This document shows, in pieces, positions 1 through 5,540 of a stretch of DNA of 6,249 nt (its first letter is position 1; each line of letters starts with the position of its first letter). Location: NCBI GenBank assembly GCA_937974465.1, contig CALJWY010000334.1, positions 1 through 6,249 of the forward strand. Reading direction: 5' to 3'. The translations under genes were made by a program, and so were the position numbers. Origin of the DNA: an uncultured Lysobacterales bacterium. Its GTDB lineage: Bacteria; Pseudomonadota; Gammaproteobacteria; Xanthomonadales; SZUA-36. The notes beneath the pieces were generated by a model. The model searched no databases. It saw only the letters and a list, made by a program, of their open reading frames with translations, and had not been told where the DNA came from.

Positions 1-76
1 TGGGCACGACCCAGATTCATGGGGATGACCTTGTTGCGTGGGGAAGACCGTGGTGTGTGGGGAGGCCAGTAACAAG
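1..76. repeat. Decayed 19-bp tandem repeat, four units
   Basis: Four successive 19-base units start at 1, 20, 39 and 58, each opening with a version of TGGGGANGACC. Units 2 and 3 match at 15 of 19 positions by hand alignment. Unit 1 matches unit 2 at 12 of 19, and unit 4 keeps mainly the TGGGGA head. The array may continue left of the window. The GGGGATGAC core also occurs in the REP-like palindromes at 184-278, so the two may share an origin. No function is evident and no reading frame across it looks real. Confidence 0.5.
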
Positions 77-97
77 AACATAAACATTGGCATCGTT

Positions 98-127
98 ATC
101 CCGGAAATGCGAAGCATTGTCCTGGAT
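98..127. repeat. Imperfect hairpin, REP-like
   Basis: The arms ATCCCGGAAATGC (98-110) and GCATTGTCCTGGAT (114-127) are inverted around a GAA loop. The inner five pairs (AATGC/GCATT) are perfect, and the outer arm pairs with three single-base bulges (C100, G119 and T123). The sequence resembles dispersed intergenic palindromes common in proteobacterial genomes, but I cannot confirm copies elsewhere. There is no T-run after either arm, so it is not a standard intrinsic terminator. Confidence 0.45.
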
Positions 128-183
128 CTCCGTGCGACTCCGTAACGTTTGATTGTGTCTTATTAAATTCAGCGCGGGCGTAA

Positions 184-220
184 GGAGATCCCCGCCTGCG
201 CGGGGATGACGGTGCTTATG
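184..220. repeat. REP-like palindromic repeat, copy 1
   Basis: This 37-base unit begins GGAGATCCCCGC and contains a perfect 8-bp stem, ATCCCCGC (188-195) with GCGGGGAT (200-207), around a 4-base loop. It is followed by GACGGTGCTTATG. A second copy starts 58 bases downstream and matches at 34 of 37 positions. Short GC-rich palindromes of this kind in intergenic DNA, just downstream of genes, are typical of REP elements. It lies beyond the dnaQ stop, where it could stabilise or end the transcript. No U-tract is present. Confidence 0.7.
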
Positions 221-241
221 GGTTGATGGTGCCGGGGTCAT

Positions 242-278
242 GGAGATCCCCGCCGGCGCGGGGATGACGGTACTTATT
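242..278. repeat. REP-like palindromic repeat, copy 2
   Basis: This is a direct repeat of the element at 184-220, in the same orientation, differing at three bases (255, 272 and 278). The 8-bp stem ATCCCCGC (246-253) with GCGGGGAT (258-265) is intact. The difference at 255 lies in the loop, so the stem is conserved between copies. It is the copy nearer dnaQ, about 55 bases beyond that gene's stop codon. Confidence 0.7.
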
Positions 279-333
279 GGGTGACCGTGTCTAGGGGGTG
301 TCGGTGCTTGACCGGAACGTGGTGTAGGGTAAT

Positions 334-1035
334 TTATAGCTCTTTATAGAGACAGTGGCCGGATTGTTTATCTATATGGGTGACGCGCGCCTCGTGTTGC
401 TCCAGTTCTTCGTCGTTGGCTTTGAGTACGAATAATGCGGGGCGCTCTATGTGCATATGATTGTCATCATCCTGATCTGATGACTCATGTGATTCCAGGC
501 TTAAACCCAAATCCACCTGCCCGCCCGTCATGGCCAGGTATACATCGGCCAGGATTTCGGCATCCAACAGTGCGCCATGCAGGGTTCGGCTGGAGTTGTC
601 TACTTCGTAGCGTTTACACAGGGCATCCAGGTTATTGCGTTGTCCCGGGTGCAGGTCACGGGCCAGTTCAAGGGTGTCGAGGATCGTTGCGACTTCGGTG
701 ATGGATTCACGTTCGTGTCCGCTCAGCGAAAGCTCGTTGTCAATAAATCCAACATCGAAAGCGGCATTGTGGATCACCAGTTCTGCACCATCGGCAAACG
801 CCATCAGGTCATCAGCAATTTCTGAAAATACCGGCTTGTCACGCAAAAATTCTTCGGTGATACCGTGCACTTCCAGGGCACCCTGTTCGATGTCGCGCTC
901 CGGGTTGATATAGGTATGAAACTGGCGCCCGGTCAATTGCCGGTCTATGAGTTCCAGCGCGCCAATTTCAATAATCCGGTGACCCTGCCTGGTTTCCAGG
1001 CCGGTTGTTTCAGTATCCAGTACCACTTGTCGCAT
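334..1035 (-). CDS. dnaQ: DNA polymerase III epsilon subunit, 3'-5' proofreading exonuclease
   Basis: This 233-residue protein is the proofreading subunit of the replicative polymerase. It removes mispaired 3' ends and binds the alpha subunit through its C-terminus. All DEDDh-exonuclease motifs are visible: LDTETTG (D7, E9), HNAAFD (D94) and HGALLD (H153, D158). The order and spacing match the E. coli enzyme. Residues 173-178, QVDLGL, resemble a beta-clamp-binding motif at the place E. coli epsilon carries its own. An acidic, histidine-containing linker (about 181-195) leads to a C-terminal segment with EELEQHEAR and IDKQSG, as in other gammaproteobacterial epsilon subunits that bind alpha. 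The ATG start has a strong ribosome-binding site (1041-1045). It is the last gene of the operon, 54 bp after rnhA. No intrinsic terminator is seen beyond the stop. Confidence 0.97.
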   Translation of the reverse strand: MRQVVLDTETTGLETRQGHRIIEIGALELIDRQLTGRQFHTYINPERDIEQGALEVHGITEEFLRDKPVFSEIADDLMAFADGAELVIHNAAFDVGFIDNELSLSGHERESITEVATILDTLELARDLHPGQRNNLDALCKRYEVDNSSRTLHGALLDAEILADVYLAMTGGQVDLGLSLESHESSDQDDDNHMHIERPALFVLKANDEELEQHEARVTHIDKQSGHCLYKEL

Positions 1036-1040
1036 GCAAA

Positions 1041-1045
1041 CTCCC
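1041..1045 (-). promoter_or_regulatory. Shine-Dalgarno site of dnaQ
   Basis: On the minus strand the sequence reads GGGAG, five bases before the dnaQ ATG. This good match fixes the start at 1035 and suggests dnaQ is translated independently of rnhA. The rest of the 54-bp spacer (1036-1089) is AT-rich around 1057-1076, but I find no convincing -35/-10 pair in it. Confidence 0.65.
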
Positions 1046-1089
1046 GATCGCTTTGCGGTAAAATTTTTCTGTTTAAGATGAATCCGGGA

Positions 1090-1515
1090 TCAGGGAATCC
1101 CGTTGCGGGCGAGCTCATCAGCCCGCTCGTTTTCTGCAATGCCGGAATGACCCTTTACCCAAAACCATTTCACTTCATGGCCTTCCAGTGCCTTTTCGAG
1201 CCGCTGCCACAACTCTACGTTTTTAACCGGTTGTCTCGATGCAGTGCGCCAACCACGGGCCTTCCAGCCTTCCAACCACTCGGTCATGCCCTTCATGACA
1301 TAGGTCGAATCAGTATGTATTTCGACCTTGCAACCACGCTTCAGGGCTTCAGCGCCGCGGATGACCGCCATCATTTCCATCCGGTTGTTGGTCGTCTCAC
1401 GCTCACCACCCGACATTTCCTTGCGATGTTTGCCGGACATAAGAACCGTGCCCCAACCACCCGGGCCCGGGTTACCACTGCAGGCCCCGTCGGTGTACAT
1501 CACTACATGTGTCAT
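1090..1515 (-). CDS. rnhA: Ribonuclease HI
   Basis: This 141-residue enzyme cleaves the RNA strand of RNA-DNA hybrids, such as R-loops and primer remnants, in the cytoplasm using Mg2+. The fold starts with YTDGACSGNPGPGGWG. The active-site residues are D9, E47 (in NNRMEMMA), D69 (in HTDSTYV) and D133 (in ERADELA), with catalytic H123 in KGHSG. All are one position earlier than in E. coli RNase HI. The basic handle region, WKARGWRTASRQPVKN (about 84-99), is present, marking a classical RNase HI. Its ATG overlaps the methyltransferase stop as ATGA, so translation is probably coupled. dnaQ follows in the same direction, unlike E. coli where the two genes diverge. Confidence 0.97.
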   Translation of the reverse strand: MTHVVMYTDGACSGNPGPGGWGTVLMSGKHRKEMSGGERETTNNRMEMMAVIRGAEALKRGCKVEIHTDSTYVMKGMTEWLEGWKARGWRTASRQPVKNVELWQRLEKALEGHEVKWFWVKGHSGIAENERADELARNGIP

Positions 1516-2192
1516 ATAACGGATTCCCGGTTGCTACAACCATCCAGCGCCGCAGATGCAAGACCAGCCGGCTGTACCCGTTTGAATCGCAGGATATTGG
1601 TGTTTTTAATATTGGACTGGTGGTGGCCGTGCAATACGACCCGGTCCGCAAAAGGAAAGCCCAGGCCATGCCAGGTCGGCTTGGGTGCAGGGCGTGAAAA
1701 CCCACCCATGCCCATCAGCAGGCAAAGTTCTATACTGATCGATTGTGATTTCAAGAAGCTGCACACCTTGTCCAGCTTCAGTGCCGGCATCTGTTGTTTA
1801 CGGTTAACAATGCGGTTGCGTAAACCGGTTGAGTTTAATCCGCTGATCACCACGTCACCACCGGCCGCCATCACGCGGAAAGCCTCGGCCAGGCATGGCT
1901 CACTGCCATCGCTGACCAGGTGATGCAGAATCACCAGGTCAAATACCGCTTCTTCAAAGGGCAGCGCATCAATCCGGCAGCGCAGCTCTGCATCTGAGGC
2001 TCGCTCTTGCGTGCTAAGGCGAATAACCTGGGCCGGGCCCGTCGTCTCCAGTTGCAGGTCTCCTGCCAAAGCATGCTTCACCAATAAAATCCGCCGCGGC
2101 CTGCGCCTTGCCAGCAAGGGCTGCAACAGCTGAGACACCAGTGCCTGCTGGGCTGCGCGTGCAGATTGTTGGGTGCTCTGGGTAAATACCAT
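1512..2192 (-). CDS. YafS-like class I SAM-dependent methyltransferase family protein
   Basis: A 226-residue protein of unknown substrate, placed as yafS-type genes are: between gloB (divergent) and rnhA. Residues 77-120 carry the later part of a class I methyltransferase fold, LPFEEAVFDLVILHHLVSD followed by LAEAFRVMAAGGDVVISGLN (motifs II-III). The glycine-rich SAM loop expected near residues 35-45 is not recognisable; RILLVKHALAGDL stands there. The C-terminal tail (about 184-226) is basic and asparagine-rich. The frame stays open to 2273. The ATG at 2229-2231 falls inside the predicted -10 box and the one at 2273 is a TTG facing the gloB start, so I chose the ATG at 2190-2192 despite a weak ribosome-binding site. 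The stop overlaps the rnhA start by 4 bases. Family call fairly safe; activity uncertain. Confidence 0.8.
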   Translation of the reverse strand: MVFTQSTQQSARAAQQALVSQLLQPLLARRRPRRILLVKHALAGDLQLETTGPAQVIRLSTQERASDAELRCRIDALPFEEAVFDLVILHHLVSDGSEPCLAEAFRVMAAGGDVVISGLNSTGLRNRIVNRKQQMPALKLDKVCSFLKSQSISIELCLLMGMGGFSRPAPKPTWHGLGFPFADRVVLHGHHQSNIKNTNILRFKRVQPAGLASAALDGCSNRESVI

Positions 2193-2226
2193 GTTTGCAA
2201 ATTTGACTTGGCGATAAACAGGGGTA

Positions 2227-2254
2227 AGCATAAGGGCAATTAGTGACCTGTCAA
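2227..2254 (-). promoter_or_regulatory. Sigma70-type promoter of the methyltransferase-rnhA-dnaQ operon
   Basis: On the minus strand a perfect TTGACA (-35, 2254 to 2249) is followed after 16 bases by TATGCT (-10, 2232 to 2227), which keeps the key T, A and final T. Transcription would start near 2220, giving about 28 bases of leader before the ATG at 2192. This promoter argues against the upstream in-frame ATG at 2231, which lies in the -10 box. The call rests on consensus matching only. Confidence 0.6.
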
Positions 2255-2272
2255 CCTTTAAGAGAACTACCA

Positions 2273-3049
2273 ATGTCCACCAATAATCTGAATATTTCTG
2301 CCATCCCGGCCTATGACGACAACTATATCTGGCTCATCACCAATGGTGGAAAAGCCTGTGCGGTGGTGGATCCCGGCGATGAAGACCCTGTGCTGGAGGT
2401 TTTGAAAAAACATGGTCTGAGCCTGAAATACATTCTGTTGACCCATCATCACCCCGATCACACTGGCGGTGTCGCAGACCTGCTGGACCAGTATGATGCA
2501 AAAGTATTCGGTCCTGATGACAACAGAATCCGGCAGGTGCACCAGCTTTGCCGCGAAGGTGACCATATTGAGTTACCGGAACTGGATGCGCAGTTCAGCG
2601 TGCTCGAGGTCCCGGCACACACCCGCAGCCATATCGCCTTTTATGGCGAAGGCATGCTGTTCCCCGGCGATACCCTGTTTAGCGTAGGTTGTGGCCGCTT
2701 TTTTGAAGGAACCGCTGATGATATGCAATCGTCGCTGGACAAACTGGCATCTTTGCCAGGGGAAACAAGCGTCTATTGCGCCCACGAATATACGCAGGCC
2801 AATTGCAGATTTGCGATGGAAGTGGAGCCGCAAAACAAGGCCTTGCAGGAACGTACCCGGCAGGTTGCAGCTCTCAGGCAGGCAGGTCGCAACACTCTGC
2901 CAACCACGCTTGGCGCAGAGCTTGCGTGTAATCCCTTCATGCGTACCCGTGACGACGCGGTGGTCCAGGCAGCGCGTAAAATAGACCCATCAGCACTGCC
3001 AGGAGCCTCGACCATGGCCATCATCCGGGCGTGGAAAGACCGGTTTTAA
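2273..3049 (+). CDS. gloB: Hydroxyacylglutathione hydrolase (glyoxalase II)
   Basis: This 258-residue enzyme hydrolyses S-D-lactoylglutathione to D-lactate and glutathione, the second step of methylglyoxal detoxification in the cytoplasm. It is a metallo-beta-lactamase fold. The binuclear metal site is complete: THHHPDH (H58, H60, D62, H63), H116 in PAHTRSH, D133 in PGDTLF and H171 in CAHEYT. The family marks GCGRFFEGTA (139-148) and NPFMR (210-214), and the C-terminal KDRF, are present. Residue 115 is Ala where many homologues have Gly (GHT). The frame extends ten codons upstream to a GTG at 2243, but the ATG at 2273 begins the usual family N-terminus and has a modest AAGAGA seven bases before it. 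It is divergent from the methyltransferase operon. Confidence 0.97.
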   Translation: MSTNNLNISAIPAYDDNYIWLITNGGKACAVVDPGDEDPVLEVLKKHGLSLKYILLTHHHPDHTGGVADLLDQYDAKVFGPDDNRIRQVHQLCREGDHIELPELDAQFSVLEVPAHTRSHIAFYGEGMLFPGDTLFSVGCGRFFEGTADDMQSSLDKLASLPGETSVYCAHEYTQANCRFAMEVEPQNKALQERTRQVAALRQAGRNTLPTTLGAELACNPFMRTRDDAVVQAARKIDPSALPGASTMAIIRAWKDRF

Positions 3050-3062
3050 AAGGCTTTTTAAC

Positions 3063-3090
3063 TTGACCCTGCGTCAGCAAACAGCATAAT
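3063..3090 (+). promoter_or_regulatory. Sigma70-type promoter of mltD and the M23 gene
   Basis: TTGACC (3063-3068) and CATAAT (3085-3090) each match the consensus at five of six bases and are 16 bases apart. The predicted start near 3097 leaves about 26 bases of leader, with a GGAG before the mltD start. It lies in the 73-bp gap after gloB, so mltD and the M23 gene can be transcribed separately from gloB. No terminator hairpin is visible after gloB, so read-through is also possible. Confidence 0.6.
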
Positions 3091-3113
3091 AGCCGACGAT
3101 TTCATCAATTTAT

Positions 3114-3117
3114 GGAG
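3114..3117 (+). promoter_or_regulatory. Shine-Dalgarno site deciding the mltD GTG start
   Basis: GGAG ends five bases before the GTG at 3123. An ATG at 3121 is in another frame and is followed at once by TGA (ATGTGA), so it cannot start the gene. The GTG gives a proper lipoprotein signal peptide, which supports it as the start. Confidence 0.6.
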
Positions 3118-3122
3118 CCCAT

Positions 3123-4709
3123 GTGACTTCACGCTTTCTTTTGGTCTTGCTGAGCCTTGCTCTTGCCAGTTGCGCCACCACCCAGAGCAATCTGCCGGAA
3201 CCCGAGCCCCAGGTAACCGCAGCTGCCCAGGAAGACCTGCCAGTGGGCACAGGTGAATCTATTGATGAACATCTGTTTATTCCTGAGCCCGTTGAACCTG
3301 AGACTGATGACGCCAGTGAGCCATCGATCGAGTACGACAATGCCTGGGCCAGGCTGGTTGATGGTTTTGCATTGCCCGACTGCAATTCACATGAAACCTC
3401 CCGCAAGTGGGCGCATTGGTATGGAGACCACGGTGAATACATGGCGCGTGTCATGAAGCGCGCACAGCCCTGGGTATATTTCATAGCCGAGGAACTGGAA
3501 AGACGAGACATGCCGGGTGAACTGGCATTATTGCCGATCGTCGAATCCGCCTACGACCCGTTTGCCTATTCCAGCGGCCGGGCCCTCGGCACCTGGCAGT
3601 TTATTGCCTCCACCGGCAAGCAATATGGACTCAAACAGGACTGGTGGTATGACGGCCGTCGCGATGTCTGGTCATCTACCCACGCAGCACTGGATTACCT
3701 CGATCACCTCAACAAAAAGTTTGATGGCGACTGGCTGCTGGCGCTGGCCGGTTATAACTCCGGCGAAAACCGTGTTGCGAGACGGGTAAAAAGCAACCTG
3801 AAAGCCGGCAAACCGGCAGATTTCTGGAATATTCGTCTGCCCAAGGAAACCAAGGGTTATGTTCCAAAGCTGCTGGGCCTGACCTGCCTGTTCCAACAAC
3901 CTGAAAAATATGATTTCGATTTTCCACACGCCGCCAACCACGCAGTTGTTGCAGCTGTTGAGATGGAATCGCAGACTGACCTGGTGCTTATCTCACAAAT
4001 TGCCGAGGTCAGTATCGACATCCTGTTCGGTCTGAACCCGGGTTTCAGCCGCTGGGCGACCTCCCCCTCAGGCCCCTGGCGGGTTGTATTGCCACTGGAT
4101 GGTGCTGCAAAGCTTGAACAGCACCTTGTGTCTACACCATCGCGTAGCCTGATGAAATGGGACCAGGTGGTGGTTGAGAATGGCGATACCCTGTCAGGCC
4201 TTGCAGCCAGGCACCATGTGCCGGTCTCGGTCTTGCGTAGCACCAACAACCTGAATGGCGACATGATCCGTGTTGGCCAGAAACTGCGCCTGCCACGCGA
4301 TGAGCAGTTGCTGGTCGACCCGATGTACGTGGCGGCTGCCAGCGAATTACAGCGTCTGCAATCCGGCCTGATTGCGTCCGAGCGTGTGTCCCACAAGGTA
4401 CGCTCTGGCGAGAGCCTGTCGGTTATTGCGCAGCGTTACAAAGTTTCGGTCCGCGATCTGCAGAAATGGAACGGAATTTCCGATCCGCACAAGTTACGTG
4501 TCGGCCAAACCCTGACCCTGTTCCACAGCCCTGCCCCCAGCCAGGCGAGCAATCGCAGTGGCACCATCAAACACACGGTCAAACGGGGTGACTCCCTGTG
4601 GAGTATTTCCAAGCGTTACAAGGTAAAAATCAATGACCTGATGCGCTGGAACGACCTGGCAAAAAATGCCGTCATCCAGCCCGGCCAATCCATCAAGGTG
4701 ATTCTGTAA
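3123..4709 (+). CDS. mltD: Membrane-bound lytic murein transglycosylase D with three LysM repeats
   Basis: This 528-residue lipoprotein cuts the MurNAc-GlcNAc bond of peptidoglycan, forming 1,6-anhydroMurNAc ends. A signal peptide ends in the lipobox LASC (C17). It is followed by a Pro/Glu/Asp-rich linker (about 23-70) that would hold the enzyme off the membrane. The family 1 transglycosylase domain (about 110-225) has the catalytic E141 in PIVESAYDP, then GTWQF (156-160) and YNSGENR (211-217). A family-typical segment, GLNPGFSRWATSPSGPWRV, follows at 303-321. Three LysM modules at about 349-391, 424-467 and 484-528 bind the glycan. E. coli MltD is shorter (about 450 residues) with two LysM. 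Asp16-type Lol avoidance is absent (+2 residue is Ala), so outer-membrane sorting is likely. It is translated with the M23 gene three bases downstream. Confidence 0.96.
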   Translation: MTSRFLLVLLSLALASCATTQSNLPEPEPQVTAAAQEDLPVGTGESIDEHLFIPEPVEPETDDASEPSIEYDNAWARLVDGFALPDCNSHETSRKWAHWYGDHGEYMARVMKRAQPWVYFIAEELERRDMPGELALLPIVESAYDPFAYSSGRALGTWQFIASTGKQYGLKQDWWYDGRRDVWSSTHAALDYLDHLNKKFDGDWLLALAGYNSGENRVARRVKSNLKAGKPADFWNIRLPKETKGYVPKLLGLTCLFQQPEKYDFDFPHAANHAVVAAVEMESQTDLVLISQIAEVSIDILFGLNPGFSRWATSPSGPWRVVLPLDGAAKLEQHLVSTPSRSLMKWDQVVVENGDTLSGLAARHHVPVSVLRSTNNLNGDMIRVGQKLRLPRDEQLLVDPMYVAAASELQRLQSGLIASERVSHKVRSGESLSVIAQRYKVSVRDLQKWNGISDPHKLRVGQTLTLFHSPAPSQASNRSGTIKHTVKRGDSLWSISKRYKVKINDLMRWNDLAKNAVIQPGQSIKVIL

Positions 4710-4712
4710 GCC

Positions 4713-5519
4713 ATGCGGTTTTTGCTGGCGCTACTCCTTTGCACAATCATCAATACCGCTTTCGCCGTCGAGTTGAACGGTACGGCGATACAGGGTGGCC
4801 TGATATTTGGCAAGGCGGAACCCGGCAGCAGCGTCTCACTGGATGATCAAGCGGTAGTGGTCTCGGAAGAAGGCCATTTTGTGATCGGCTTCGGCCGTGA
4901 TGAAACAGGTACTCGTAATTTGCAGGTGACATCCCCTGGCGGGAAATTATTTAGCAAGTCCATACCAGTTGAACGCCGGGAATATGCCATAGAGCGTGTT
5001 GACGGTCTGCCACCGGCCACGGTAACGCCTGACCCTGCTGCGACCGCAAGAATCAAGGAAGATGCCCGTATGGTGGCTTCAGCGCGCCAGCACCGCGATA
5101 GTCGTGCATATTATGGCAATGGCTTTGCCTGGCCCGCCAAGGGAAGGATCAGTGGTGTCTATGGCTCTCAGCGCGTACTCAACGGGGAACCGCGCAGACC
5201 CCACTTTGGATTGGATATCGCGGCACCTGAAGGCGCCGACGTACTGGCGCCGGCAGACGGGTTGATCACGCTAACCCACCCGGATATGTATTTTTCCGGC
5301 GGCACCATCGTGCTGGATCACGGACAGGGGCTTTCATCCTCATTTCTGCACCTGAGCAAGATACTGGTGGAAGCCGGGACTTTTGTGAAACAAGGTGACT
5401 TGATCGCGCGGGTTGGCGCCACGGGACGCGCCAGCGGACCGCACCTGGACTGGCGTATGAACTGGCTGGACAGGCGTGTTAACCCACAGCCATTGCTGCC
5501 GCAGATGGACAACCCTTAA
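4713..5519 (+). CDS. Secreted M23/LytM family peptidase-like protein with HxD variant motif
   Basis: This 268-residue exported protein has a signal peptide (1-18, cleavage likely after AFA), a beta-rich N-terminal region with FGKAEPGSSV and FVIGFGRDETG (about 22-90), a linker with VTPDP, and a C-terminal LytM domain (about 137-262). In the LytM fold the zinc ligands are His and Asp of HxxxD, here H164 and D168 in HFGLD, and the second His of HxH. Here that last position is Asp (H244-L-D246 in GPHLDW). H213 in FLHLS matches the other catalytic His. It may still bind metal through D246, or be a non-catalytic regulator as some LytM proteins are. The substrate is presumably peptidoglycan peptide cross-links in the periplasm. 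It starts 3 bases after mltD, with AAGGTG 12 bases upstream, which points to translational coupling. Confidence 0.88.
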   Translation: MRFLLALLLCTIINTAFAVELNGTAIQGGLIFGKAEPGSSVSLDDQAVVVSEEGHFVIGFGRDETGTRNLQVTSPGGKLFSKSIPVERREYAIERVDGLPPATVTPDPAATARIKEDARMVASARQHRDSRAYYGNGFAWPAKGRISGVYGSQRVLNGEPRRPHFGLDIAAPEGADVLAPADGLITLTHPDMYFSGGTIVLDHGQGLSSSFLHLSKILVEAGTFVKQGDLIARVGATGRASGPHLDWRMNWLDRRVNPQPLLPQMDNP

Positions 5520-5540
5520 ACGTATAACAGTGTTTTGGAT

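Noticed and set aside
17..241. 74-residue minus-strand reading frame
   Set aside because: It runs through the REP-like palindrome and the tandem repeats. The translation (HRHPRAGGDL and similar) is the usual artefact of such repeats, with no domain or ribosome-binding site.
184..278. CRISPR-like repeat pair
   Set aside because: Only two units occur, they are themselves palindromic REP-type elements, and no third repeat or cas gene is present.
308..335. Plus-strand promoter-like TTGACC / TAATTT pointing into the dnaQ 3' end
   Set aside because: The -10 is weak and it would drive only antisense RNA against dnaQ. A chance match is more likely.
865..1923. 352-residue plus-strand reading frame
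   Set aside because: It is antisense to dnaQ, rnhA and the methyltransferase, all of which have clear motifs. Its translation is low-complexity-like and crosses three genes and their junctions.
2203..2230. Plus-strand gloB promoter TTGACT / TAAGCA
   Set aside because: The -35 is good but the -10 matches poorly with a 16-base spacer. I mention it only in the divergent-promoter finding and do not list it as a feature.
3048..3060. Possible terminator AAAAGGCTTTTT after gloB
   Set aside because: The complementary A and T runs leave almost no loop and there is no GC stem, so it cannot form an intrinsic terminator.
3857..4396. 179-residue minus-strand reading frame
   Set aside because: It lies fully antisense to mltD, rich in Arg, Ser and Thr as expected from a shadow frame, with no recognisable domain.
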